Source: Deltaproteobacteria bacterium (GTDB lineage Bacteria > Bdellovibrionota > UBA1018). From it: 22,201 nucleotides of DNA. A model generated the notes under the pieces. It was given only the letters and a program-made list of their open reading frames with translations. It was not told where the DNA came from and searched no databases. The translations under genes were made by a program, and so were the position numbers. Below, piece after piece: positions 1-8,092 of the stretch. The stretch lies in contig JABDFB010000027.1 in assembly GCA_013286765.1 (NCBI GenBank), forward strand, positions 1 through 22,201, given 5' to 3'. Position 1 is the stretch's first letter; each line of letters starts with the position of its first letter.

Positions 1-45
1 AACAAGGGATATTATGTTAGCGGCCCTCCGTGGCCTTAATTCTTG

Positions 46-645
46 CTAAGCGTCTTCCTTGTACACAACGTCGATCACCTCATCAACTACCTTGAGAAGG
101 GACATTGCGAGGCTTTTATCTTTTATTTGTGTATAGATGCCGTCATACCCCATCTGAAATAGAGTTACTAGATCTTTATCTTTATCTGTCTTCAGTTGAA
201 CAAGTAGTCCCGATTCTCTATAGCGGCTTTCATTGCCATTAGGGATAGGGAGAACGCCATCGCTCTCTTCTAAAGGTTTTTCAATGGATTGGTTTGTGAA
301 CTTTGTCAGTCTGTTCCATAGCTGAAGACTTAGGACGCCCCACGCTTCTTTTTGTTGATGATTAGGAGCTGTCTTAAAGTGGGCTCCGTATGAGACGGTT
401 GTCTTTGCGTAGTTGCCATAAATAATGATTTGCGACCAGCCAATAGCGTATTTAAGAGATTTATCGGGTTCTATGAGTTCTTCGAGAGGTGGATTGGGAT
501 TATTATAATTATTCGCATCGTTATTATTATTCTTGTCGGCGCCGGGAGATGAAGTTCCTGTCCCCGTGTAAGTGCCTATCGGTTTTGCGCAGGATCCTAG
601 CATCAAGCAAAAAGAAAATAGAATTATAATAATTCCTCTGTTCAT
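46..645 (-). CDS. Putative lipoprotein of unknown function
   Basis: A protein of about 199 residues that I do not recognise. The frame opens six codons upstream at 663, but the Met at 645 is preferred because it directly precedes a classic lipoprotein signal: MNRG, a hydrophobic run, then the lipobox LGSC, so the mature protein would start at Cys and be lipid-anchored. After the Cys comes a linker rich in Thr, Gly, Asn and Pro, with an Asn-rich stretch (NNNNDANNYNN), typical of a flexible spacer between membrane anchor and folded domain. The rest (about 140 residues) has mixed composition with no motif I can assign, and ends in a helix-like Leu/Val-rich segment. It is separated from the next lipoprotein gene upstream by a strong terminator, so it is probably transcribed alone. 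The export call is secure; the function is unknown. Confidence 0.75.
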   Translation of the reverse strand: MNRGIIIILFSFCLMLGSCAKPIGTYTGTGTSSPGADKNNNNDANNYNNPNPPLEELIEPDKSLKYAIGWSQIIIYGNYAKTTVSYGAHFKTAPNHQQKEAWGVLSLQLWNRLTKFTNQSIEKPLEESDGVLPIPNGNESRYRESGLLVQLKTDKDKDLVTLFQMGYDGIYTQIKDKSLAMSLLKVVDEVIDVVYKEDA

Positions 646-743
646 AAAAACAGCAAGTTGCAATTAGCGTGCTCCAAGAGCACTCGGGCGCTGCATGCAT
701 GGGCATTGTAAAAATCAGAGCTTTACAAAAGAGGGGAATAAAA

Positions 744-776
744 AAAAAGGGGCTAGGAATATCCTAGCCCCTTTTT
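744..776 (-). terminator. Rho-independent terminator downstream of the 800-1792 lipoprotein gene
   Basis: A perfect 10-bp stem, GGGGCTAGGA with TCCTAGCCCC (749-758 and 762-771), encloses a 3-base loop and is flanked by A-run and T-run arms. Read on the minus strand it ends in a long U tract (A run at 741-748 on the plus strand), as needed to end transcription of the gene at 800-1792. The symmetric A/T arms mean it could also work on the plus strand, but no plus-strand gene needs it. It insulates the two neighbouring lipoprotein genes. Confidence 0.9.
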
Positions 777-799
777 ATCATCTCTAAGCTAATGAGAGA

Positions 800-1792
800 T
801 TATGAAGACGGGTACAATTCCGAATTGAACTTTAAACCGTCTTGTCTTTTGCAGACTCCTGCGTCACAACGAGGTGCTTTATTCTGTGTCCAGAGGTAGT
901 CAAGTTCTGATCGGCAGTCATCTTTTGCTTTTTTGTCGCCGCAGACTTCGCCTATCTTCTTAAGATCGCCGCGCAGGCTTTCAGCATCTTTGTTGATTGA
1001 TTGAGCGTTACCAACCAGAGGAGCTTTTGCTAAATAGCAACTATTTTCAAAGTCCAGGGTGGCAACGTAGTCGGAATCAACCCCGTTGATAGCGTTGAAT
1101 TCACTGTCAAAGTAAGAACAATCTGCATCTGTTGCACAAAATTGAGCAGATTTGACGCGTGCTTGATAAGCGTCGACTTGGTCCAGACAAGCATTAGCAC
1201 TGGGGAAGGGCGTTAAATAGTACTTCTTTGCAAGCTCCTTCATTGCTTTATGAACGGCCATTGCGTCTTCTTGTTTGTCCATGCTGAAGCTTAAACGGCT
1301 ACCTTGTTCTTGTTTCTGGGTTTGAACGAGATCTTGTAGAGCTTCCCCTGAGCGAGAAATCTTAATGAGGTCATCACTCTGAATTTCTGCTTCTGTGCCT
1401 TCAACGACTTCCGGCTCCAACGGAACGTCCTTTTTCCCACTAAGCTGTGAAGCGCTAAGCGTTGATTTGAGCACTTCCTTTAATTTTTCGAGTTCCTCGG
1501 AACTGACTTGTCCTTGTTTGACGGGCTCCTCACTGTTGAGTCCCCCTAATTTATATTTACCTTCAGCGTCGACAGAAAACCCTTTGCTCGCTACACACTG
1601 AGCAGGATCTATTTCTTCGCCACAATTAGATTCCAGCTGAACAACCCAATTTGCCTTCTTGGCGGGCTGGACTGCGGTTGTCGCTTTCGCTTTTTGAGGT
1701 GCCTCATCTTTTGACTGCTGCTGGGATGAGTTACACCCGAACATAGCAACGCTGAGGCACAATGATGTAATGAATACTAATTCTTTTCGCAT
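800..1792 (-). CDS. Cys-containing lipoprotein of unknown function
   Basis: A 330-residue protein not assigned to a family. The frame extends upstream to 1843, but the Met at 1792 is chosen: an AGGAGA ribosome-binding site lies just before it, and it begins a lipoprotein signal (MRKELVF, hydrophobic core, AMFGC) with Cys as the first mature residue. Next is a Ser/Gln/Lys/Ala-rich linker of about 30 residues. A middle part is rich in Glu, Lys and Ser. The C-terminal third carries about eight Cys residues (for example ANACLDQ, FCATDADCSY, ENSCYL, EVCGD, DDCRSEL, PRCDAGVCKR), spaced as in a disulfide-bonded extracytoplasmic domain. The even number and export signal make disulfides plausible; this is inference. 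A hairpin terminator follows the stop. Confidence 0.8.
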   Translation of the reverse strand: MRKELVFITSLCLSVAMFGCNSSQQQSKDEAPQKAKATTAVQPAKKANWVVQLESNCGEEIDPAQCVASKGFSVDAEGKYKLGGLNSEEPVKQGQVSSEELEKLKEVLKSTLSASQLSGKKDVPLEPEVVEGTEAEIQSDDLIKISRSGEALQDLVQTQKQEQGSRLSFSMDKQEDAMAVHKAMKELAKKYYLTPFPSANACLDQVDAYQARVKSAQFCATDADCSYFDSEFNAINGVDSDYVATLDFENSCYLAKAPLVGNAQSINKDAESLRGDLKKIGEVCGDKKAKDDCRSELDYLWTQNKAPRCDAGVCKRQDGLKFNSELYPSS

Positions 1793-1967
1793 AGAACTAT
1801 CTCCTTGCTCTAAAAAGTTGACTAATTTCCTGTAAAATGCCACACGAGGCGTCCACGAGGCATCGGGCGGCCACGATGTTTGGGCCAGATGTGCAATCCA
1901 CGTGCCTAGTTAGAGAAATTGAGAAGGTCTGGAATTAGCGTTCAATGTACGGTAAGTTCCTTTTACT

Positions 1968-2261
1968 ATGTCGATTTGGATTATTATAAGTTGGGTTCTT
2001 GTATTGATACTCACTGCAATAAACATCTTCTTGTTTATCAAATTGAAACAAGCAAGTGAGCAAATGCTGCAAATGGCCTTCCCGGGAGCGAAAAATATGA
2101 ATGAAGCTCTCCTGCGCATGCAACAGATGATGAAAGGTGGTGGGGCTGGCCGCGGAGCTGTTCCAAGAATGGGGATGGGCGGTGGAGGTCCTGGGATGGA
2201 CGCGCAGCTGAAAGCAGCGATGGATATGCTTCAGAAGATGCAGCAGTCGAAAAGACGATAA
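1968..2261 (+). CDS. Small membrane-anchored Met/Gly-rich protein
   Basis: A 97-residue protein with three visible parts. Residues 3-25 are one strongly hydrophobic segment (IWIIISWVLVLILTAINIFL), a membrane anchor or uncleaved signal. Residues about 27-56 form a helix rich in Met and Gln (QMLQMAF, NEALLRMQQMMK). A flexible Gly-rich stretch (GGGAGRGAVPRMGMGGGGPGM) is followed by a second Met-rich helix (AAMDMLQKMQQ) and a basic end (SKRR). The Met-rich helix/Gly hinge composition recalls the SRP54/Ffh M domain, but the length and anchor do not fit Ffh. No Shine-Dalgarno match is strong. It runs divergently from the lipoprotein gene at 800-1792. Function unknown; I judge it a real gene from its coherent architecture. 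Confidence 0.65.
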   Translation: MSIWIIISWVLVLILTAINIFLFIKLKQASEQMLQMAFPGAKNMNEALLRMQQMMKGGGAGRGAVPRMGMGGGGPGMDAQLKAAMDMLQKMQQSKRR

Positions 2262-2338
2262 TGCGAAATGTCTTTTTGACCTGATACTCTTTGATGCCAG
2301 GGATTGGCCGAGAAGCGCGACAACCCTAAATGTGTTGT

Positions 2339-2371
2339 CAAGTCCAGGATGGACTTGAAGCGTCAGTTTTT
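2339..2371 (+). terminator. Weak hairpin after the small Met/Gly-rich gene
   Basis: A perfect 8-bp stem CAAGTCCA/TGGACTTG (2339-2346 and 2350-2357) with a GGA loop lies in the gap between the plus-strand gene ending at 2261 and the minus-strand gene ending at 2404. A run of five T follows at 2367-2371, but ten bases separate it from the stem, so it is a poor match to a standard terminator. It may serve transcription from either convergent gene, or neither. Confidence 0.35.
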
Positions 2372-2403
2372 GCTCAAAAATTCTATTTCGCGACAGCGAC
2401 TAA

Positions 2404-3004
2404 TTAACTCTTCTTGTACTTGGTAAGAAGTTCCTGAAACAGATCGCGCAAATAGTTTCCAATTTCTGGTTTTTCGCCAAGAGCGGTAAGTGTTTCTGCA
2501 ATGGATTCAATTGTGGACAAGCACTCTGGCCGCGGTTCTTTTCGCAGGCCTTTGTAGAGTGACGGTTTTGAAGGCGTAAGTATGGCTCGATTCACTTTGA
2601 GAAGCCACGGGTTGCGCCACCACAGTGTCTTTGCTTGGCTCCAGGTGCCGTCGAGAAGGATCACACCGTCGATTTTGGTGGGTCGAGGGATAGGTTTGTT
2701 TTTTTTTGCTCAAGAGTTGAAGGGCCGCTTCCGCTTTTTCCTCTTTGAGACCGCTGCCGAGATAGAGGACGACCCAGTGAGAAGGATTGGCGGGCTTGCC
2801 AAGGGCTGCTTTGAGATTGGGCCAAGATAAGCCTATTTTTAGAAGCGAATTTTTAAGAGCGAGATGAGCCATTCGAGCAGTTCCCAAGAGATGGTCGGGT
2901 TCCTGGGGGTGCTGCAAGATAAGGATTTCGGTTTGGTTTTCCTGAGGTTTAATCAGGCCGCAAAGACAGAGTCTTTGTGGTTTTTGACAAGTCTGACATT
3001 CCAT
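2404..3004 (-). pseudogene. DTW-domain tRNA-uridine aminocarboxypropyltransferase (TapT-like), frameshifted at A9
   Basis: DTW-domain proteins (TapT/YfiP family) transfer the 3-amino-3-carboxypropyl group of S-adenosylmethionine to uridine in the tRNA variable loop, giving acp3U. The N-terminal frame (start 3004) has the Cys cluster CQTC...CLC, the family segment LILQHPQE and LLGTARMAHLAL, and runs to about residue 102. The rest, with the signature LLDGTW, the RNPWL segment and LRKEPRPECLSTIESIAETL, continues in another frame ending at 2404. The break falls at nine consecutive A on the coding strand (plus-strand T run 2699-2707). Eight A would fuse the halves into one 199-residue protein, a normal length: the interval is 601 bases, one over 600. 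Everything else looks intact, so this could be a sequencing indel, a recent mutation or a slippage-controlled gene. It lies 57 bases downstream of radC on the same strand and may be co-transcribed. Confidence 0.8.
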
Positions 3005-3061
3005 TCCAGGCGTTATGCTTAAGTCGAGAATTTAAGTCAAGTCAGCGTTAGCTGGTGCGAG

Positions 3062-3835
3062 TCAAGTTTCATGGTTTAAATGCTCGCCTCCTTCTGCAAT
3101 TGCATCTGTAATATGAGGCGGAATCCAGGTTTCTCCTTCCAAAGAAACAATTAAATGACCGAGAAGCTGGATTCCAAACTGTCCTGCCATTTGATTTATT
3201 TTCTGGGTAAGGCTGATATCCTGGTGGGAAGGCTGAAGATATCCGGACGGATGATTGTGAAAGAGAAATAAGCCCTGTGGTCGGAGAGCTAATACGCGAG
3301 CAAAAAGTTCCGCAGGATCGACATTTACATGAGTGCGAACGCCTTGCTCGACGAGGCAGAGCTCGCCTACATCGCCAGATCGATGGATAGGCACAAACCC
3401 AAACCATTCCTGAGGGTTAGCGCGGTTTTCCATACTAATTCGCTCCAGCGCTGTTTTCATTAATTCAGAATACGAATTATGTTTGCCATTAGTATTCCTG
3501 CGGCAGTGACGATACTGGCTGTACCGACGTCCAAGTTCAAATGCCGCGAGAATTCTAGCTCGGCCCGCTGGGCCAAGTCCGGCGATTTGTTTAAGATAAG
3601 TGTCGCTCTCTATTTCAATACCTGTGAAAAACGCTCGCTCTTCTTCTTGAGCGTTCAGCCCTTGACCGGGAAGTTGGAGAATACGTCTGGCAATGCCAAG
3701 GCAGCCTACGCCCGGTGGTCCTGATCCAAGGATGAGAGCTAGGCATTCGCGTAAACTCAAACACCCAGGGCCATACTGGAGACAACGTTCTCTAGGTCGT
3801 TCTAATTCAGGAATTTGATGGATAGGTACATTCAT
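3062..3835 (-). CDS. radC: RadC-family JAMM/MPN+ domain protein
   Basis: A 257-residue protein of the RadC (UPF0758) family, close to the usual length. The N-terminal part has the family's helix-hairpin-helix region: RPRERCLQYGPGCLSLRECLALILGSG at the start (residues 13-39) and GLGPAGRARILAAFELGRRY (residues about 86-105). The C-terminal JAMM metalloprotease-like domain shows the metal motif HNHPSG...PSHQD, with His193, His195 and Asp206 in the HxHx10D spacing, and an upstream Glu in VGELCLVEQG. The usual DH in the following LLDHIIIG block is GH here, outside the metal site. The original link to recombinational repair in E. coli is discredited; the true role is unsettled, perhaps a peptidase or DNA-associated function. 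The start at 3835 has no strong Shine-Dalgarno, but upstream options are lacking. Confidence 0.88.
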   Translation of the reverse strand: MNVPIHQIPELERPRERCLQYGPGCLSLRECLALILGSGPPGVGCLGIARRILQLPGQGLNAQEEERAFFTGIEIESDTYLKQIAGLGPAGRARILAAFELGRRYSQYRHCRRNTNGKHNSYSELMKTALERISMENRANPQEWFGFVPIHRSGDVGELCLVEQGVRTHVNVDPAELFARVLALRPQGLFLFHNHPSGYLQPSHQDISLTQKINQMAGQFGIQLLGHLIVSLEGETWIPPHITDAIAEGGEHLNHET

Positions 3836-3920
3836 GGGGAAGGAGCTTCTACAAGTCGTGGGCCTTAGCTGTCCCAGAAAAGGGCGCTGGATGTGATCGA
3901 AATTCCGACGGATAAATCGA

Positions 3921-3950
3921 TTGGCAGACTATATCAAAATTAGGTATATC
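3921..3950 (+). promoter_or_regulatory. Putative sigma70-type promoter of purKE
   Basis: TTGGCA (3921-3926) and TATATC (3945-3950), separated by 18 bases, resemble -35 and -10 elements and lie 24 bases before the purK start. No PurR-like operator was recognised nearby. The call rests on sequence resemblance only. Confidence 0.4.
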
Positions 3951-3973
3951 CTATTTATCGTTAAGGAAGTTCT

Positions 3974-5179
3974 ATGATTTCAAATGCAATTCTAAAAGTA
4001 GATCGACCTAGGGTGGGAATTCTTGGCGGTGGGCAGCTTAGTTTGATGCTGGCAAGTGCAGCAAGGAGAATGGGGCTGAATACGACAGTTTTGGCCGACA
4101 ACGCTGATTCTCCGGCAGCGCAAGTCTTTACACAAACCGTTTTTGGGCCTGCTAGTTCGGCTTTCTTTTCACAAGTGGACTTGGTCGTTTTTGAAAACGA
4201 ATTTATTGATTGCAATCAACTGGCGGCCGCGACTACGAATTCTAAAGTGAGATTTTTGCCCGGACTGGAAACGATGGCGCGCGTTCAAAATAAACTTAAG
4301 CAGAAGGAGTTGTTGAGAGAGCTCGATCTTCCGACTGCACCATTCGTAGAAGTAAAAAATCTCGAAGAAATGAGAGATTGTTTTGAACGGCTAGGCGGTA
4401 GCTTTGTCCTAAAATGGGCGTACATGGGTTACGACGGTAAGGGAGTACTTCCGGTAAGGGAGCTGAGTTCGGCCGAAGTTACGAAAGTGGAGAAGTTTGC
4501 ACTCGAAGCTCGGAAGCGACAGAGCGTCCTATTTGCCGAGGAGATGATCTCGTTTAAACGAGAACTTTCTATTATTGCTGTTTACTCGGTGAACGGAGAA
4601 TTTCTTACTTATCCTCTGGTTATTTCGGAGCAGGATCGAGGAATTTGCAAACGTGTGCACGGTCCGGCTCTCGCATTCGGACTAGATCCGAAGCTGGAAA
4701 AGCAGGCGCGCGAAATCGCACACAAAATTGCAGTAACGTTGAAGTTGGTCGGAAGTTTCGCAATCGAATTTTTTGAAACTCAGGACGGCAGGTTACTGGT
4801 CAACGAAATTGCTCCAAGAGTGCATAATTCAGGTCATTACACGCAGAACGCGTGTGCGGCCGATCAGTTTGAAAATCACTGGCGTGCGGTATTGGGGTTG
4901 CCCCTTGGGCGAGTCCATACGGCTCCTGGTTTTGCCATGTTGAATATACTAGGGCCCAGCGAAAAAACGACAGCCTACAAACTGCCTATTCCGGGGCCTC
5001 GCTCTCATTTACATTGGTATGGCAAAAAAGAGCTTTCGCCCGGGCGTAAGTTGGGACACGTCAATGGCGTTGTGGATTCACCGGCAGGTGTTCCGAGTTT
5101 GTTAGAAGAATTGGCTGCGGTGGATCGCGAATGGCTGAATCAGTTTGCTGCTAGTTCATCCAAAAGGGAAGGGGAGTAA
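3974..5179 (+). CDS. purK: N5-carboxyaminoimidazole ribonucleotide synthase (PurK)
   Basis: PurK uses ATP and bicarbonate to carboxylate AIR to N5-CAIR in de novo purine synthesis in the cytoplasm. The 401-residue product has the ATP-grasp layout: an N-terminal preATP domain with [20 protein letters not shown] (residues 15-34), the ATP-binding part with [15 protein letters not shown] (144-158), the metal/phosphate-binding block [15 protein letters not shown] (276-290) and the C-terminal [15 protein letters not shown] segment. It is longer than E. coli PurK (about 355 residues), with extra residues at both ends. A ribosome-binding site AAGGA precedes the ATG. purE follows after only two bases, so the two consecutive pathway enzymes are co-transcribed and perhaps translationally coupled. 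Confidence 0.96.
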   Translation: MISNAILKVDRPRVGILGGGQLSLMLASAARRMGLNTTVLADNADSPAAQVFTQTVFGPASSAFFSQVDLVVFENEFIDCNQLAAATTNSKVRFLPGLETMARVQNKLKQKELLRELDLPTAPFVEVKNLEEMRDCFERLGGSFVLKWAYMGYDGKGVLPVRELSSAEVTKVEKFALEARKRQSVLFAEEMISFKRELSIIAVYSVNGEFLTYPLVISEQDRGICKRVHGPALAFGLDPKLEKQAREIAHKIAVTLKLVGSFAIEFFETQDGRLLVNEIAPRVHNSGHYTQNACAADQFENHWRAVLGLPLGRVHTAPGFAMLNILGPSEKTTAYKLPIPGPRSHLHWYGKKELSPGRKLGHVNGVVDSPAGVPSLLEELAAVDREWLNQFAASSSKREGE

Positions 5180-5181
5180 AA

Positions 5182-5685
5182 ATGGCGAAACCTCAACCGT
5201 TGATTTCGATTGTAATGGGAAGCGATTCAGACTTTCCGACAATGAAAGAAGCTGCACTCGTTTTAAAGAAATTTGAATTGGAATATGAGATTTCCATTGT
5301 TTCAGCACACCGCACCCCTGCGCATTTAAAGGAATTTGCCGAAGGAGCGCGAAAAAGGGGGATTCGAGTCATTATCGCGGGGGCTGGGGGGGCCGCACAT
5401 TTGCCTGGAATGATTGCTTCGTTTACGGAACTACCGGTTATTGGAGTGCCCGTAAATATCGGTTCCTTACAAGGAGTGGATTCACTCTATTCCATTGTGC
5501 AAATGCCACGAGGAGTCCCTGTTGCGTGCGTTGCCATTGGCAATGCATGGAATGCTGGAATTCTAGCAGCACAAATTATTGGAGCGAGTCTCGGGGAAAG
5601 TCATCCTGATATCTTAGATCGAATCGGAAATTATAAAGAAGAATTGCGGCGCGATGTCCTCTCAAGACAGCTTCCGGAGCTTTAA
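5182..5685 (+). CDS. purE: N5-carboxyaminoimidazole ribonucleotide mutase (PurE, class I)
   Basis: PurE moves the carboxylate of N5-CAIR to C4, giving CAIR, directly after the PurK step. The 167-residue length is standard for the class I bacterial enzyme. The signature elements are all present: [11 protein letters not shown] (residues 12-22) for phosphate/substrate binding, SAHRTP (41-46) with the catalytic-site His, and [11 protein letters not shown] (67-77). Its ribosome-binding site (GGGGAG) overlaps the end of purK and the gap is two bases. The presence of a PurK partner also argues for the two-step, class I pathway rather than a class II PurE that uses CO2 directly. Its stop lies one base from the stop of the convergent PfkB-family gene. 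Confidence 0.97.
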   Translation: MAKPQPLISIVMGSDSDFPTMKEAALVLKKFELEYEISIVSAHRTPAHLKEFAEGARKRGIRVIIAGAGGAAHLPGMIASFTELPVIGVPVNIGSLQGVDSLYSIVQMPRGVPVACVAIGNAWNAGILAAQIIGASLGESHPDILDRIGNYKEELRRDVLSRQLPEL

Positions 5686-5686
5686 G

Positions 5687-6706
5687 CTAGTTTCCTGCAA
5701 CGAATAAATTAAGTTGTCGATTCTGACCTTCCGATAATTTCTGTATCTGTATTTGCGGATAGAGCTCGGTGATCTTTTTTGCGGCACCCAGTTCTGTGCC
5801 CGGCGTTGACACTGTCGCGAGAGCCGCGGCAAGACCCCAACGCAGTAGATTTGGGATTTCGCGAGCTTCGTTCGCGGCGAGAAGAATGCCTCTTTCGGTC
5901 ACAAGTCCGTTTTTCCAAAGATGCGCAGTTATCGCTCCTACCATGGAGTCGCCAGCACCCACAGAGCCTTTTGATTTTATTTTTGGTCCTTTCCCAAACC
6001 AGGTCCCAAACGGAGTGATCAGTGCGGCACCTTTTTCCACAGAAGAAACACAAATCAGAGGAACTTGCGTAAGCAGAGGCTGTACCGCCTGGACCACTTC
6101 GGGAAGAGTCGTAATATTTTTATTATTTAGTAAATCTTGAAGTTCCGTCAAATTTGGTTTGATCATCAATAAGGATGAGTGAGGCAAAATACTCTTAAGA
6201 ATTTTTGCTGGAACATCAACAATAGTGGGTAATTTCTTTTGCCGGGCAATCTGCAGTAATTTTTTGAGGGTAGCAGTTGAAAATCCCGGTGGGAGACTTC
6301 CGCCGATGACCAATAGGGAAGGTGCTTTAATTTTCTCCACAAATTGAAATAACGCTTTAATTTCATTTTGTCTGATTTCAGGTCCCGGAAAACTGAGCCT
6401 CGTCTGTCGGTGGGTTGCTTTATTCGCCACCGTCACACTGACCCTGGTGTGGCCTGCTATTTTTATAAACCGTGTTTGAACCTTCTCATTTTGGATGAGC
6501 GTTTCGACTTCTTTGCCAATGCCGCCACCCAAAAATCCAGAAGCAATAACAGGCGCTCTTAATCTTTTGATGATTCGCGCTGCATTAATGCCGTTTCCAC
6601 CGGGACATCGAAGCTCCTCGTGGACATAGTTTTTTTCGTCCTGAATGATCTGATCCACATTGCCGCTAATATCTAGCGCGGGATTTGGCGTCAGGGTGTA
6701 GATCAT
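5687..6706 (-). CDS. PfkB-family sugar-phosphate kinase (1-phosphofructokinase or phosphofructokinase-2 type)
   Basis: A 339-residue ribokinase/PfkB-fold kinase of the hexose-phosphate branch (FruK, PfkB, LacC), which phosphorylates fructose-1-P, fructose-6-P or tagatose-6-P with ATP. Visible marks: the start MIYTLTPNPALD typical of this branch, the substrate motif PGGNGINAARI (residues 35-45), LSFPGPEI (105-112), the GGSLPPG loop (145-151), KPNLTEL (193-199), and the ATP/anion-hole motif VGAGDSMVGAI (249-259) with catalytic Asp253. No fructose PTS gene lies nearby, so a glycolytic PfkB-like role is as likely as a FruK role; the sequence alone does not decide. An AAGAGGAA ribosome-binding site sits eight bases before the ATG. 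The C-terminus is about 25 residues longer than usual. Confidence 0.9.
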   Translation of the reverse strand: MIYTLTPNPALDISGNVDQIIQDEKNYVHEELRCPGGNGINAARIIKRLRAPVIASGFLGGGIGKEVETLIQNEKVQTRFIKIAGHTRVSVTVANKATHRQTRLSFPGPEIRQNEIKALFQFVEKIKAPSLLVIGGSLPPGFSTATLKKLLQIARQKKLPTIVDVPAKILKSILPHSSLLMIKPNLTELQDLLNNKNITTLPEVVQAVQPLLTQVPLICVSSVEKGAALITPFGTWFGKGPKIKSKGSVGAGDSMVGAITAHLWKNGLVTERGILLAANEAREIPNLLRWGLAAALATVSTPGTELGAAKKITELYPQIQIQKLSEGQNRQLNLFVAGN

Positions 6707-6745
6707 GGTCGATATTCCTCTTATTACTTACTATTATCGGAGTGG

Positions 6746-8011
6746 ATGCAAAATCAACTTGATAACGAGTTTTCCCAGATAGTTAAAAAGTTAGCTAAAA
6801 AGTCGGTGAAGAATAAAAATACGATTCTTGCGATCGCCATTTTTTTTTGCGTACTGGCAATCCCGCTTTTTTTTTCGAGTCATTCTCTGAATAAAGGACA
6901 AGTGATCAAGCAGTTCTTTGCTTACTCTATTACGGAATCTTTAGCCAAAAATTTAGGCGGTGCGATACTGGATACCACCATTCCGTGTATTGGTAAAGAT
7001 CAGGCAACAGCAAAGTGGGTAGAGGAGCCTCCTGTTTTTCATTTGCTGGCAGCTCTTGGGTTAAAGTTGTTTCCGAATTTTCCTGCGCTCGTCCCTTGGT
7101 TGTCTTTTCTGCTGCTCGGAATTGCCTTTTCATGGTTTCTAGAGAATCCGGTATGGGCGGGTTTGGCATTATTCTGTCCCATATTTCTCAGGTATAGCAT
7201 CCAACATCTTCCTGATTTGTTGGCGACTGGGTTTCTGACCCTAGGAGCGGCACAATATCTCAAGCGTGGGCGCTCTAAGCTAGGTCTGTTCTTGTTCATG
7301 CTTGCTATTACGACTAAAGGACTTACTGCTTTTCCGGTTCTTGGTATTTTATTTTGGGAAGAATTTTCCGGGCAAAGTAAGGCATCCGGAAGACTCCTAG
7401 CTGGTTCCGTAAAGACTGCAATAAAGAAAGGAATATGGATCTTCGCTACTTTGGCGGGACTATGCTTGCCGTTTGCATTGTGGCTCGTAATGATTCAGCA
7501 GCGCAACATTCCCAGTCCATTTACGTTTTCCACCGGACTCGAAAATTCACATACTGGAAACTTTTCGCTTTTGCTGAGCTTTCGCTATTTCGAAAGATTG
7601 TTCACTTGGCTGGTTTTAAAGGGCGTTGGGATTTTTCTATTTATTCCAGCCCTGGCAATGGTGACGGCGGTCGTTCGAACTTTGCGGCTTGATCGGGATG
7701 GAAAAACGCTCCTGGTTTGCTGGATTCTGAGTATTCTTCCCTATTGGATTTTCGTGCGTCAGGGCAATAGTGTACACGACTATTATTCCCTACCGTTTAT
7801 TCCTCCTTTAGCCTTGCTAGGTATGCTTCAGCTCCGGATTTGGTTCACATTGCGCGGAGCAAACTGGAAACTGGGTTACAGCTGCATGGTTTTAGTGCTC
7901 CTGAGTCTAGCCAATGGAATTTGGAATCTAGCTAGTTTAAAAGCTGTTCCTAATGACGAGCAGCTGGGACGGCCAAAATTTTGTGATCAGCGGCATTATG
8001 TAACTAATTAA
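6746..8011 (+). CDS. GT39/ArnT-like integral membrane glycosyltransferase
   Basis: A 421-residue polytopic membrane protein with many hydrophobic segments after a basic, cytoplasmic N-terminus (first segment about residues 27-43). It resembles the GT-C fold GT39/ArnT/PMT group, which transfers sugars from polyprenyl-phosphate donors to lipid A or proteins on the periplasmic side. Supporting marks are WVEEPPVFHLLAALGLKLF (residues 91-109, matching the E-x-PP-x-x-x-L element of the family), the YSIQHLPDLLATGFLTLG segment (150-167, where relatives have R..PD.ll), KGLTAFP (191-197) and VHDYYSLPFIPPLALLG (343-359, cf. the family's YYxLPxxP). It is shorter than ArnT (about 550) and seems to lack the C-terminal periplasmic domain. 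The canonical N-terminal DE pair is not obvious. Only 39 bases separate it from the divergent kinase gene. The exact substrate cannot be told. Confidence 0.75.
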   Translation: MQNQLDNEFSQIVKKLAKKSVKNKNTILAIAIFFCVLAIPLFFSSHSLNKGQVIKQFFAYSITESLAKNLGGAILDTTIPCIGKDQATAKWVEEPPVFHLLAALGLKLFPNFPALVPWLSFLLLGIAFSWFLENPVWAGLALFCPIFLRYSIQHLPDLLATGFLTLGAAQYLKRGRSKLGLFLFMLAITTKGLTAFPVLGILFWEEFSGQSKASGRLLAGSVKTAIKKGIWIFATLAGLCLPFALWLVMIQQRNIPSPFTFSTGLENSHTGNFSLLLSFRYFERLFTWLVLKGVGIFLFIPALAMVTAVVRTLRLDRDGKTLLVCWILSILPYWIFVRQGNSVHDYYSLPFIPPLALLGMLQLRIWFTLRGANWKLGYSCMVLVLLSLANGIWNLASLKAVPNDEQLGRPKFCDQRHYVTN

Positions 8012-8092
8012 TAATATTAACTATTTATTGATTGCTGGGAAAGCCATACGCAGCTGGATTGAGCTGTGGTAGTAGTGGTAAGGTTGAATTTA

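Noticed and set aside
5679..5710. Possible terminator between convergent purE and the PfkB-family gene
   Set aside because: Stops are one base apart; only weak pairing around AGCTTCCGGAGCT and no T tract.
8066..8092. GTG start giving a longer CoaA
   Set aside because: The ATG at 8093 has a better-spaced AAGG element and fits the family N-terminus.
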